A stretch of 64,000 nt of DNA from Pseudomonas sp. (GCA_030656145.1 JAUSOF010000056.1:1-64000); one strand, 5' to 3'. Numbered from the stretch's first letter, positions 28,902 through 37,918 are shown. The notes: generated by a model not told the origin, from the letters alone. Translations and numbers: made by a program.

Positions 28902-29963
28902 CTAGTCGCCGTCGTGGGCGTTGAAACCCATCTGGATACCGAGGGCGTTCGCCAGTTCGGTCTCTTGCAGGCGGTGCAGGGCATTGAGGCTGGCGTACAA
29001 GGCGTTTAGTTGCTCGCGCCCGGTTTCGTTACCGAGCAGTTCGCCGAGTGGCTGTTGCAGGGCCGCGAGGCGCTGGCGAGTGTCGCTGTAGGCGGCGTCG
29101 ATGCGTTGTTGCAGGGCTGACTGATCGTTGCTCAGCAGAGTGTGTATGCCGTCCTGTTCGGCGCCACGCCAGATACGTTCGGCGCTGGCCAGGCCCGCGG
29201 CCAGGTTAGCCAGGCTGGCCTTGCTGCGCCAGGCTTCGGCTTGATAGGGCTGCGGCAGGCCTTTGCTCTGGCGACCGAGTGGTGTGGCGAGTTTTTTCTT
29301 CAGGCCATCGATGGCACTGACCTGGGTGCGCAGTAACTCGGCCACAGCTTCGCCAGCCTCGGCATAGCGCTGATTGGGGAAGCTTTGCAGTTGCGCGGCC
29401 ATGCCATCCTTGGCTTGCCAGTGGCCAAGTACATCGGCCGCCAGGGTTTGCTGGTGCTGGCCGATAGCGATTATCAGCGGGCAATAGCGGGCCTTCTGCT
29501 CGGCGTTTCCGAGGTCGATGGCAGGGTCGTACATCAGGTATTCGTAAGCGGTCAGGCCTTGTACCACTACGCTGGATTTATCCAGGTCGGCGGCTATCAG
29601 CTCGGGCTTGTTGTTCAGTAGGGCTTCGACTTGCCTCGCCACCAGATTTTTCTTGTCTGGCCAGAACTGTACCTGCCAGGCGCGGTTGCCTTCTGCCAGC
29701 GGGCCGATCAGCAGTGGCTGCAGGCCGGCCCAGGCGCTTTGTGCGGTGAGAAAGGCCTGGCGCGCGTCGCTCAGGTTCTGCTCATCGGCGCAGAAGGCCT
29801 GACCACTATTGGCCAGCTGGCTATTGGCCTCGGCCCAGCTGCTGTAGGCCGGTAGCAGTACGCCGTCGCTCAGAGCACTGCTGACACTCTGTTGTGGGTC
29901 AACAGGGGCGCAGGCACTGAGCGCCAGGCTCAGCAAGGCGAGGGTGAGGGGGGAACGGATCAT
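28902..29963 (-). CDS. Imelysin-like (peptidase M75 family) lipoprotein
   Basis: This 353-residue lipoprotein has lipobox LALSAC with Cys18. The helical imelysin fold is suggested throughout. The family GxHxxE signature appears as GLTAYE (136-141): Thr138 replaces His, while Glu141 is kept. Imelysin-like proteins of this type are thought to bind metal or haem rather than to cleave proteins. AAGGAG with 7-nt spacing precedes the ATG at 29963. It lies 10 bp downstream of the di-heme gene and 3 bp upstream of the DUF1513 gene, so all three are one operon. Confidence 0.86.
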   Translation of the reverse strand: MIRSPLTLALLSLALSACAPVDPQQSVSSALSDGVLLPAYSSWAEANSQLANSGQAFCADEQNLSDARQAFLTAQSAWAGLQPLLIGPLAEGNRAWQVQFWPDKKNLVARQVEALLNNKPELIAADLDKSSVVVQGLTAYEYLMYDPAIDLGNAEQKARYCPLIIAIGQHQQTLAADVLGHWQAKDGMAAQLQSFPNQRYAEAGEAVAELLRTQVSAIDGLKKKLATPLGRQSKGLPQPYQAEAWRSKASLANLAAGLASAERIWRGAEQDGIHTLLSNDQSALQQRIDAAYSDTRQRLAALQQPLGELLGNETGREQLNALYASLNALHRLQETELANALGIQMGFNAHDGD

Positions 29964-29973
29964 GTACAACTCC

Positions 29974-31386
29974 TTACAGCGAATTCAGAAAGGCCAGCAG
30001 CGCGGCGCGCTGGTCGGCAGAAAAAGTCAGGACCTCTTGCTTGGCCGTTTCGGCTTCGCCGCCATGCCAGAGGATGGCTTCCAGCAGGTTGCGCGCGCGG
30101 CCGTCATGCAGAAACTGGGTGTGGCCGTTGACCGTTTCGGTGAGGCCGATGCCCCACAGCGGTGGTGTGCGCCACTCGCGGCCAGTGGCGAGAAATTCGG
30201 CACGGTTATCCGCCAAGCCTTCGCCCATGTCGTGCAGCAGCAGGTCGGTGTAGGGGCGAATCAGCTGGTTGGCCAGCTCTGGTTCGGCAGCATCGCTGGC
30301 AGTGGTAAATTGCGGGGTATGGCAGCGCTGACAGCCAGCCTGGTGAAACAGCCCTTTGCCCTGCAGTACCTCGGGGGTATCGACATCACGGCGCGCCGGT
30401 ACGCCCAGGTTGCGGCTGTAAAACAGCACGCTGGCAAGAATGTTATCGCTGACTTCCGGCTCGCCACCATGCACTGCATTCCGGCAGTCGGTTTGTGCAA
30501 GGGTGCAATTGTCATGGGGGATCAGTGAGCTGGTCAGGCCCATGTCGTTGGCAAAGGCGTCGGCGTTTTGCTGGTTGAGGTTGGGCTGCCCGGCTTTCCA
30601 GCCGAAGCGTCCCAGTACCGTGCGCTGCTGTGCCCTGTCCCAGACTTGATTGGCGCGTCCGGAGATGCCGTCGCCATCGCTATCTTCCGGGTCGGCATTG
30701 GCCAGGATCGCCGTATCGGCAATGGCTTCGAGCAGGCCCAGGCCAATCATTGGCGGGGCGATGCGGGCTGAAAATTGGCTGTCAGCATGCAGCGGGCCAT
30801 AGCCAAGCTGGCTGATTTCCAGACTGGGCTTGCGCAGCTCGATCTGCTGGCCATCGGCAAAGCTGACCCGTTGCGTGCTGTAACTGACCCGTACCTTGCC
30901 TTCGGGGGCGGTGCCCGGGTTGGCCATGTCTTGCAGTTGGCCGCCGTAGGTCGGTTCGGCAAGCACGCCCAGGCGCTCGATGATTTCTGCGTGCTCATGT
31001 CCTGCTGGAATCGACAGGCGCACCAGCATTGAGGCGGCGCTGAGCGCGTTCGGGGCGGGCGGGTGGCCGCGGCCATCCTTTATATGACAGTTCTGGCAGG
31101 CATTGGTGTTGAACAGCGGACCCAGGCCGTCACGTGCGGTAGTGGTCGCCGGGGCGATTACCCAGGGGTTACGGAAGAAGCTGTTGCCGACGCTGAAATC
31201 CAGGCGGCGCGAGGGCGCCAGATTGGCCGAGGGCATGGAGAAGGCATTTTGATCGAACTTGAACACGGTGGCGCTGCCAGCAGACAGTGCTTCGCCGGGT
31301 TCGGCTTGGGTAAAACGTGGCGCTGGGTCACAACCTGCCAGGCCCAAGAGCAGGCACAGGAGCAGGCGAGAAGGCGGGGCAGGCAT
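29974..31386 (-). CDS. Di-heme cytochrome c-like thiol oxidoreductase (DUF1111 family) lipoprotein
   Basis: This 470-residue protein has lipobox LAGC with Cys19. It carries two c-type heme motifs, CQNCH at 97-101 and CQRCH at about 352-356, as in MauG/DUF1111 proteins annotated as thiol oxidoreductases. A DSDGDGISGRANQVWD segment (Asp-rich, calcium-binding-like) lies between them. It is probably a periplasmic redox protein attached to a membrane. It is the first gene of a three-gene operon with an imelysin-like protein and a DUF1513 protein, downstream of icmP and its terminator. Iron oxidation or reduction is a reasonable guess but is not shown. Confidence 0.86.
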   Translation of the reverse strand: MPAPPSRLLLCLLLGLAGCDPAPRFTQAEPGEALSAGSATVFKFDQNAFSMPSANLAPSRRLDFSVGNSFFRNPWVIAPATTTARDGLGPLFNTNACQNCHIKDGRGHPPAPNALSAASMLVRLSIPAGHEHAEIIERLGVLAEPTYGGQLQDMANPGTAPEGKVRVSYSTQRVSFADGQQIELRKPSLEISQLGYGPLHADSQFSARIAPPMIGLGLLEAIADTAILANADPEDSDGDGISGRANQVWDRAQQRTVLGRFGWKAGQPNLNQQNADAFANDMGLTSSLIPHDNCTLAQTDCRNAVHGGEPEVSDNILASVLFYSRNLGVPARRDVDTPEVLQGKGLFHQAGCQRCHTPQFTTASDAAEPELANQLIRPYTDLLLHDMGEGLADNRAEFLATGREWRTPPLWGIGLTETVNGHTQFLHDGRARNLLEAILWHGGEAETAKQEVLTFSADQRAALLAFLNSL

Positions 31387-31491
31387 CGACGAGAATCCGC
31401 AGCAGGAAAGTCAGGCGGCGAGCTTAGCAGGCTAGCCGAGTTTAAATAAGACGGATTTGCGTTAGCGTTGGCGGCGAAAAGTCGCAGGCAG

Positions 31492-31525
31492 AAAAAAGCC
31501 GGTGCGATCGGGCGATCACACCGGC
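31492..31525 (-). terminator. Rho-independent terminator after icmP
   Basis: Read leftward, GCCGGTG (31525-31519) and CACCGGC (31504-31498) form a stem with an inner GATC/GATC pairing. Six U residues (31497-31492) follow. It lies between icmP and the di-heme gene, so the operon behind it has its own promoter or depends on read-through. Confidence 0.85.
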
Positions 31526-31542
31526 GTCTGTTACGTGCGGAC

Positions 31543-32877
31543 TTAGAACGTGTGGTCGGCGGTGTCCGGGTTGAGGTCGCCGATATTCAGCTTGCTCGCA
31601 ACCTGTTCGATGGCACCGGTCTGTTTGACCAGGGCGGCGATGGATTTGCGGATGATCTGCTGACCGGCAGCGTTGTCGGCAGCGATCAGCTGGTCGAAGT
31701 GCTGGCCATTGTTGGCGCTGTCGACCAGCGCCTGCAACGTGGCTTCGGTCGCGGCGAGATCGGCTTTAAGGGTGCTGTCGGCTGCGGCGTCGACCTTGGC
31801 GACCAGGGCGGACAGGCTCGGGCCGGTCAGGGTGGTGCCATCGGCTTTGAGGTACTCACCCAGATAGACGTTGCGAATACCTTTGCCGTTGTAGAAGTGC
31901 GAGTTATGGGTGTTGTCACTGAAGCAGTCGTGTTCGTCCTCGGTGGAGTTGGCTTCCAGGGCGACCTTCATGCGCTCGCCAGCCAGTTCACCGAGAGACA
32001 GGCTGCCCATGCCGAAGAGCATCTTGCGCAGACCGTTCTCGGCCGACTCTGCTTGCAGGCTGGCGCGGTAGTTGTCCGCTACACCGGCCTGCCATTGGCC
32101 GACCATTTCGTCGAGGTCGCTGACCAGTAGCTCGCTGGCGGCCTTGAGGAAGGCCCGGCGGCGCTCGTTATTGCCGCCGGTGGCGCCTTCGCCGATCACG
32201 AAGTCAGTAACTGGGCGCTCGCCGGCACCGGGGCCGGTACCGTTGAGGTCTTGGCCCCAGAGCATGAATTCGATGGCGTGGTAGCCGGTGGCGACGTTGG
32301 CTTCGGAACCGCCCAGTTCGTTAAGGCTGGCGAGTAGATCCGGGGTGATTTCTGTCACGTCGAGATGGTCTTCGCCGACCTGGATGTGGGTGTTGGCGAT
32401 GATGTTGGCAGTGGCGCCCGGATTGCCCAGGGCGTGCTGGTAGTCGGCAGCCACGTAATCGATCAGGCCTTCGTCCAGTGGCCAGGCATTGACTTGGCCT
32501 TCCCAGTCGTCGACCACGGCGTTACCGAAGCGGAACACTTCGGACTGCATATACGGCACACGCGCCGCCAGCCAGGCTTCGCGGGCGGCTTGCAGGCTGG
32601 CGTCGGTCGGGTTGGCGAGCAGTGTATCTATGGCGCCTTGCAGCGCCTTGCCGGTGCTGGCGGCGTCGCTGAATACGGCCAGGGCCAGGTCGGCATAGTG
32701 GCTGACTACGGCAGTGGCGGCGGCTTCGTCGATGTGGCTGGTTGCAGCTGCAGGGGCGCTAGCGCTGCTGGCGGCAGGGGCCGCGGTTTGGCTGACGGGC
32801 GCCTTGTCTTCGCCGCAGCCGGCGAGGGAGATGGCGATGGCCAGCAGGCTGGCGGAAGCCAGGGGCATACGAATCAT
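31543..32877 (-). CDS. icmP: Imelysin-family metalloprotein, IcmP type
   Basis: This 444-residue lipoprotein (LAGC, Cys21) has an Ala/Ser-rich tether (residues 28-48) before an imelysin domain. The family motif GxHxxE is intact as GYHAIE at 198-203. The P. aeruginosa homologue was described as an insulin-cleaving metalloproteinase in the outer membrane; EfeO/imelysin relatives take part in iron uptake. AAAGGA precedes the ATG at 32877; upstream in-frame starts would give an N-terminus without a signal sequence. A Fur-like site overlaps its promoter. Confidence 0.92.
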   Translation of the reverse strand: MIRMPLASASLLAIAISLAGCGEDKAPVSQTAAPAASSASAPAAATSHIDEAAATAVVSHYADLALAVFSDAASTGKALQGAIDTLLANPTDASLQAAREAWLAARVPYMQSEVFRFGNAVVDDWEGQVNAWPLDEGLIDYVAADYQHALGNPGATANIIANTHIQVGEDHLDVTEITPDLLASLNELGGSEANVATGYHAIEFMLWGQDLNGTGPGAGERPVTDFVIGEGATGGNNERRRAFLKAASELLVSDLDEMVGQWQAGVADNYRASLQAESAENGLRKMLFGMGSLSLGELAGERMKVALEANSTEDEHDCFSDNTHNSHFYNGKGIRNVYLGEYLKADGTTLTGPSLSALVAKVDAAADSTLKADLAATEATLQALVDSANNGQHFDQLIAADNAAGQQIIRKSIAALVKQTGAIEQVASKLNIGDLNPDTADHTF

Positions 32878-32935
32878 GACGAAATCCTTTGCGTGGAGAT
32901 GAGAGCGGTACGCGGATGCGTACGCAAAGCTGCAA

Positions 32936-32965
32936 CATAATGCGAAAGATTTGCATTTTGCGCAA
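32936..32965 (-). promoter_or_regulatory. Candidate icmP promoter overlapped by a Fur-like box
   Basis: On the minus strand TTGCGC (32965-32960) and CATTAT (32942-32937) are 17 bp apart. The 19 bp at 32936-32954 (CATAATGCGAAAGATTTGC) match the Fur consensus at about 12 of 19 positions by eye and cover the -10 box. Confidence 0.4.
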
Positions 32966-33118
32966 AGGGTGGTTGCGATTAAATCGCATAAAGCCGTGCG
33001 CCCAGTCTCCATCCTGCCGGGCCGATGCCGTTAGAATGCTGGCATTCCGGCTTTTGCGCAGTAGGACGCCTGGTCCGACCTGCCGGCAGCCATGGCCCAT
33101 CGTTAAGGAGCAAGCCAC

Positions 33119-33691
33119 ATGAGTCTCACCAGTGTTGCCGTCCTCGTGATTTTGATCCTGCTCGCCGCCTATGCGGTCATTCTCTACAACGCCCTGGTGC
33201 GGTTGAAGCACGGGCTAAGCAAGGCGTGGGCAAATATTGATGTACTGCTCAAGCAGCGCCATGAAGAGCTGCCCAAGCTGGTGGAAACCTGCAAGCAGTA
33301 CATGCAGTACGAGGGCCGCACCCTGGAACGGGTGATTGCCGCACGCAACGCCGTTGCCAGTGCTCGCGAGCAGCATGATGTGAGCGCCTTGGGCAAGGCC
33401 GAGAGTGGCCTGCGTGTTGGCTTGGGGCAGCTATTCGCCCTGGCCGAGAACTACCCGGAGCTGAAGGCCAATGACAGCTTTCAGCACCTGCAGTTGCGCA
33501 TCAGCGGCCTGGAGAACGGCATCGCCGACCGCCGTGAGCTGTATAACGAGGCGGTCAACCTGAATAACGTGCGCATCGAGCAGTTCCCTGACGTATTGAT
33601 CGCCCGGGCCTTCGCCTTCAAGGCGGGCGAGTTGCTGGAGTTCAGTGACGCCGAGAAGGCCGACGTCGACCTCAAGTCGCTGTTCAGTTAG
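33119..33691 (+). CDS. lemA: LemA family protein
   Basis: This 190-residue protein has one N-terminal membrane helix (AVLVILILLAAYAVILYNALV). A helical domain with the LemA signature follows: KAWANIDVLLKQRHEELPKLVETCKQYM, then YPELKANDSFQHLQLRISGLENGIADRRELYNEAV. LemA proteins are anchored helical bundles of unclear function, often coupled to a second membrane protein. AAGGAG at 33105-33110 sets the ATG. The GIDE/EF-hand gene follows after 3 bp, so the two form an operon. Confidence 0.94.
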   Translation: MSLTSVAVLVILILLAAYAVILYNALVRLKHGLSKAWANIDVLLKQRHEELPKLVETCKQYMQYEGRTLERVIAARNAVASAREQHDVSALGKAESGLRVGLGQLFALAENYPELKANDSFQHLQLRISGLENGIADRRELYNEAVNLNNVRIEQFPDVLIARAFAFKAGELLEFSDAEKADVDLKSLFS

Positions 33692-33694
33692 GTC

Positions 33695-34591
33695 ATGGCG
33701 ATCGAAGGGCTGTTGCTGAGTCTGCTGTTCAGCGGCGGCGCGACCGTCGGTGGTGCCTGGTGGAGCGTGAAGCGTTGGTCACAGGCCCGCCATCTGCTCG
33801 ACACCCCGACCTCGAAGATCCGTTCGGCGGCGCAGGGCTATGCCGAGTTCTATGGCGTGCTACGCGAACAGGCGCCCACGGCGCTAGTTGCGCCGCTGAC
33901 CGGCAAGCCATGCCTGTGGTGGCGCTTCAAGATCGAGCAATACCAGTCCGGCGGCAAGAAACGCAGCTGGCGAGTGGTTGAGAGCGGTAGCAGCGAAGTC
34001 TGGCTACGTCTGAACGATGGCACTGGCGACTGCCTGATCGACCCGCGCGGCGCCGAGGTTCGCCCGGCGATTCGTGAGGTCTGGCAAGGCAGTCTGCGTC
34101 ATCCTCTGGGACCGGCGAAGAGCGGACTGCTTGGTTGGCTGGGCAGCGGCAAGCGCTATCGCTACAGCGAGGAGCGTTTGCATGTCGGCCAACCGCTGTA
34201 TGCCATTGGTGATTTTCGCAGCAGTGGCGGCGGTCGCCAGGCGCGTGCCCTGGGCGCGGCGCAGGGCGAGGTGATCCGGGAGTGGAAGGACGACTTCAGC
34301 GGTTTGTTGCAGCGTTTCGATACTGACCGCAACGGTAAGCTGGATGAGCAGGAGTGGAACCGCGTACGCCTGGCCGCGCAACTGGAGGCCGAAGACCGCC
34401 ATCATCAGGAGAGCTTGCAGCCAGCGCAGCACCATTTGGGCAAGCCCGCCGAGTCGCGGCCATTTATCCTGGCCAATGCCGGCGAAGACGAGCTGGCGCG
34501 GCATTTTCACTGGCAGGCGGCCGGTGGCGCCGCACTCTGTTTGGTCGGCGCGCTGGCGACGGCCTGGTTGCTCGGAGTGAGGGTGCTTTAG
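33695..34591 (+). CDS. GIDE-domain membrane protein with an EF-hand loop
   Basis: This 298-residue protein is partner to lemA. One hydrophobic segment lies at each end (5-24 and about 272-295). Residues 40-175 resemble the GIDE domain of MULAN-type E3 ligases (RSAAQGYAEFYGV, GKPCLWWRFKIEQY), but no RING domain is present. A canonical EF-hand loop lies at 209-220 with Asp209, Asp211, Asn213, Gly214, Leu216, Asp217 and Glu220, so calcium binding is likely. The start is three bases after the lemA stop. A function in envelope or membrane quality control is only a guess. Confidence 0.82.
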   Translation: MAIEGLLLSLLFSGGATVGGAWWSVKRWSQARHLLDTPTSKIRSAAQGYAEFYGVLREQAPTALVAPLTGKPCLWWRFKIEQYQSGGKKRSWRVVESGSSEVWLRLNDGTGDCLIDPRGAEVRPAIREVWQGSLRHPLGPAKSGLLGWLGSGKRYRYSEERLHVGQPLYAIGDFRSSGGGRQARALGAAQGEVIREWKDDFSGLLQRFDTDRNGKLDEQEWNRVRLAAQLEAEDRHHQESLQPAQHHLGKPAESRPFILANAGEDELARHFHWQAAGGAALCLVGALATAWLLGVRVL

Positions 34592-34641
34592 TTGCGCTGG
34601 TCTGGCTGGGCTTTATCGCCCGGCCACGGTATCACTCTGTT

Positions 34642-36708
34642 CTAAAGCGTGGCCGGATTAGTCACACCGGCGCTGAGGCGGCGGGCCTGTTTGAGATAAA
34701 GCATCAGTTCGCGGGCGGGTAGGGGCTTGCTGTAGAAGTAGCCCTGACCTTCATTACAGCCTTGGGCGATGATGTAGGCCTCTTGCTCAGCCGTTTCCAC
34801 GCCCTCGGCAATCACCTGCATGCCGAGGCTCTTGCCGAGCTGAATGATGGCTCGCACGATGGTGGCGTCGTCGTCATCCTGGAGCAGGTCCATGACGAAG
34901 CTCTTGTCGATCTTGATCTTGTCCAGCGGCAGGCTTTTCAGGTAGCTCAGCGAGGAGTAACCGGTGCCAAAGTCGTCAATCGCGATCAGTGCGCCAGAGC
35001 GGCGCAGGCTTAGCAAGTGCTGGGCGGCTGTGGTGATGTCTTCCATCAGGCCGGTTTCAGTGACTTCCAGTTCCAGACTGCGCGGGGGCAGGCGATAAAC
35101 CTGCATCAGGTTGTTGACCACCCGCGGCAGTTCAACGTGGTGCAGTTGTACGGTGGACAGGTTGACGGCCATGCGCAGGTCGCAGAAGCCCTGATCGTGC
35201 CATTCGCGTAGTTGTCGGCAGGCTTGGTCGAGGATCCATTCGCCGATTGCGATGATGGTGCCGTTCTGTTCGGCCAGCGGGATGAACAGGTCTGGCGGCA
35301 CCAGGCCGTGTTCGGGGTGCTGCCAGCGCAACAGTGCTTCGACGCCAACCACATGGTGGTCGCGGTAATCGATCTGCGGCTGATAGACCAGATAAAACTG
35401 GTTCAGCGCCAATGCTTCGCGCAGATCTTTCTCCAGCTCGCGTCGGCGGCGCATTTCGCTGTCGACGCTGGCGATATAGAACTGGTAACGGTTGCGCGAG
35501 CGACTCTTGGCCAGGGTCATGGTCTGTTCGGCTTTTTGCAGCAGTTTCTCGGTGCTATCGCCGTCTTCCGGGAACAGCGTGATGCCGATGGTGGCGCGCA
35601 GACGAATTTCCTGCTGGTCGAGAATAAATGGCTGCTCGAGGCTGTCGAGCACACTTTGCGCCAATTCAGCTGCCTCATAGGGCTGCTCGATATCGGCCTG
35701 GACCAGGGCGAACTGATCACCGCCCAGGCGGGCCAAGGCGCCGAGACGACCGCTGTGGCTGCGCAGGCGGTCGGACAGGGCAAGCAGTAGCTGGTCGCCG
35801 GTCTGGTAGCTGAACTGTTCGTTGATGCTTTTGAAATCGTCTAGGCCGACGCAGAGTACGGCAACCCGGCGCTGCAGGCGGCCGGCATCATCAAGGATCT
35901 GGTCCAGCTGCTGCTGCAGTTGCTGACGATTCGGTAGGCCGGTAAGAAAATCGTACTGAGCCATGCGCAGCAGGCTGCTTTCCGCTTCGCGGCGCAGGTG
36001 AGTATTACGTTCAATCGATGAGAGCAACTGGTTGGCGGTATTGATCCACAGGCCCAGCTCATTTTTCTCGTTGCCTTTGAGCATCGGCAACTTGTGAGCG
36101 CTGGGTCGATCTGGATTGATCTGACTGAGGTGCTCGATGATTTTCGACAGTGGCTTGGTCAGCAGCCAGTGGTAGACCAGGTACAGCACCAGCCCCATGG
36201 CTAGAGCGCGGAGCACGCCGGCAATGAAAATCACCACCGAACTGGTAACGAAACTCTCGCCGTAGCGCGCGGTGTCGAGGGTGATGCTGAGGTCGCCGTA
36301 GTACTCGCTGTAGGGGCCGCGGCCCATCAGTTTGGTGGTGAAATGCTGTTCCTGACCAAGAATTGGATCAGTCAGCCAGCGGGTAGGCAACTGCACCAGG
36401 TCACGGGATTTTTCCGCGAGCATTGGCTCATTGGGGTGGCCGATGGCCGCCATGCGTACCGACTCGTGTTGGAACAGGCCTTCAATGACCTGCATGCCCA
36501 TTTCGCGATCCAGGCTGTAAACCGCTTGGGTCGAGGGTTCGCGAAACATGCCGAGAATACGCAGGGCATCGTCGGTCACGGTCTGCCGGATTTTGTAGGC
36601 ATCGAAGACAATTTGCGCGCAGCTCAATACCACCCCAACGGCAAGTGCGGAAAGCAGCACTACACGTAGCAGCTTCAGAGATAGGCTGTTCTTGAGTTCC
36701 AGCTTCAA
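34642..36708 (-). CDS. bifA: BifA-type c-di-GMP phosphodiesterase (degenerate GGDEF plus EAL)
   Basis: This 688-residue inner-membrane protein has TM1 (residues 13-33), a periplasmic domain, TM2 (about 155-180) and a HAMP-like linker. A GGDEF domain follows in which the motif is GGDQF (near 328-332), then an EAL domain with VEALLRWQHPEHG near 457 and DDFGTGYSSLSYL. The EAL motifs look intact, so it should hydrolyse c-di-GMP. BifA of P. aeruginosa has the same GGDQF and controls biofilm and swarming. The start is TTG at 36708 with AAGGAA 7 nt upstream; no ATG fits. It is convergent with the lemA operon. Confidence 0.93.
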   Translation of the reverse strand: MKLELKNSLSLKLLRVVLLSALAVGVVLSCAQIVFDAYKIRQTVTDDALRILGMFREPSTQAVYSLDREMGMQVIEGLFQHESVRMAAIGHPNEPMLAEKSRDLVQLPTRWLTDPILGQEQHFTTKLMGRGPYSEYYGDLSITLDTARYGESFVTSSVVIFIAGVLRALAMGLVLYLVYHWLLTKPLSKIIEHLSQINPDRPSAHKLPMLKGNEKNELGLWINTANQLLSSIERNTHLRREAESSLLRMAQYDFLTGLPNRQQLQQQLDQILDDAGRLQRRVAVLCVGLDDFKSINEQFSYQTGDQLLLALSDRLRSHSGRLGALARLGGDQFALVQADIEQPYEAAELAQSVLDSLEQPFILDQQEIRLRATIGITLFPEDGDSTEKLLQKAEQTMTLAKSRSRNRYQFYIASVDSEMRRRRELEKDLREALALNQFYLVYQPQIDYRDHHVVGVEALLRWQHPEHGLVPPDLFIPLAEQNGTIIAIGEWILDQACRQLREWHDQGFCDLRMAVNLSTVQLHHVELPRVVNNLMQVYRLPPRSLELEVTETGLMEDITTAAQHLLSLRRSGALIAIDDFGTGYSSLSYLKSLPLDKIKIDKSFVMDLLQDDDDATIVRAIIQLGKSLGMQVIAEGVETAEQEAYIIAQGCNEGQGYFYSKPLPARELMLYLKQARRLSAGVTNPATL

Positions 36709-37149
36709 ATGGCGATTCCTTGTTCGATGCCAGAGGCGTCAGACCGCTTTGAGTATCAGCAAACTAGCGGTTGTCGTCAAAGGGCCATTACATCAGTAGA
36801 GCGCAGTCGGCTGGGTGAGCCGCTCTGGCGTGGCTACGGCAGGACGTCTCTCTTAGTATGTCGGTACGAATAGCCGAGTACTTGAGCGGTATCCGCCACT
36901 TTATTTCACTGAACATAACCACGGCTGCTTGACGAATAATCGCTCGTCATGCGCCATATGTCGAGTCTGGTATTAACCCTGCTCTATTGCCCGGCATCAC
37001 GGCGCGGAGCGGGAGTCATTCCCTGAGTCGAGACTGGAATAAAACGCTAATAAAGCTATGTGGTGCTCTGTAGAAAGTAAAAAGCCCGGCTGATCAGCCG
37101 GGCTTTTTACTCATTGCGCCGGCCTTGAGGGCTGGCGCAATAACTGGTT
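36709..37149. other. Non-coding interval between bifA and sodB
   Basis: I see no gene or RNA family in bases 36709-37075. It should hold the bifA promoter, but no clear -35/-10 pair stands out. The last 75 bases contain the sodB terminator. Confidence 0.6.
37076..37111 (-). terminator. Bidirectional-looking terminator after sodB
   Basis: A perfect 16-bp inverted repeat (AGTAAAAAGCCCGGCT at 37076-37091 and its complement at 37096-37111) closes a GATC loop. It has A and T runs on both sides and lies 38 bp after the sodB stop. Confidence 0.93.
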
Positions 37150-37731
37150 TCAGGCCGCGTAGTTGTTAGCTACGAAATCCCAATTGACCAGGTTCCAGAA
37201 TGCTTCTACATATTTCGGGCGCACGTTGCGGTAGTCGATGTAGTAGGCATGCTCCCAAACGTCGCAGGTCAGCAGCGGGGTATCGCCGCTAGTCAGCGGG
37301 CAGCCGGCGCCGATGGTGCTGGCCAGGGCCAGGGAGCCGTCAGCTTTCTTCACCAGCCAGCCCCAGCCGGAACCGAAGGTGCCGATGGTTACTTTGCTGA
37401 ACTCTTCCTTGAACGTGTCGAAGGAACCGAAGGCTGCGTTGATCGCGTCGGCCAGGGCGCCAGTCGGTTGACCGCCACCGTTGGGCTTCATGCAGTTCCA
37501 GTAGAACGTGTGGTTCCAGACTTGAGCGGCGTTGTTGAAGATGCCGCCCGAAGAGGTCTTGACGATCTCTTCCAGAGTTTTGCCTTCAAACTCGGTGCCA
37601 GGTACCAAATTGTTCAGGTTCACGACGTAGGTGTTGTGGTGCTTGTCGTGGTGGTATTCCAGGGTTTCCTTGGAAATGTGCGGCTGCAGAGCGTCATGTG
37701 CGTACGGCAGTGCCGGCAATTCGAAAGCCAT
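37150..37731 (-). CDS. sodB: Iron superoxide dismutase SodB
   Basis: This 193-residue cytoplasmic enzyme converts superoxide to oxygen and hydrogen peroxide. The metal ligands are His27 (EYHHDKHH), His74 (VWNHTFYW), Asp157 and His161 (CDVWEHAYY). The residues around GGGQPTG and the lack of a longer N-terminus fit the Fe type. AGGAGA precedes the ATG at 37731; a longer frame upstream is not credible. It is a single-gene unit with its own terminator. In Pseudomonas sodB is repressed under iron starvation through the PrrF small RNAs (family knowledge). Confidence 0.97.
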   Translation of the reverse strand: MAFELPALPYAHDALQPHISKETLEYHHDKHHNTYVVNLNNLVPGTEFEGKTLEEIVKTSSGGIFNNAAQVWNHTFYWNCMKPNGGGQPTGALADAINAAFGSFDTFKEEFSKVTIGTFGSGWGWLVKKADGSLALASTIGAGCPLTSGDTPLLTCDVWEHAYYIDYRNVRPKYVEAFWNLVNWDFVANNYAA

Positions 37732-37918
37732 GGTTGATCTCCTAATCAGGTCAGATGCGGTGTTCGCGGAGCCGATCACGGGCGGCATTATCTGCGGCGG
37801 GAGTTATCTCTTTGCGCCGCTAGCCCTGAATCATAGCATTGGCCCTGCGCCTTAAACACGCGGCAACTGTGTGGAAAACCACCCGGCCACGTTGCGGCCG
37901 CCGCACTACCTGGCGGTT

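Noticed and set aside
34620..34656. Inverted repeat CCGGCCACG/CGTGGCCGG between the EF-hand gene and bifA
   Set aside because: It overlaps the bifA 3' end, has a 19-nt loop and no T run, so evidence for a terminator is insufficient.
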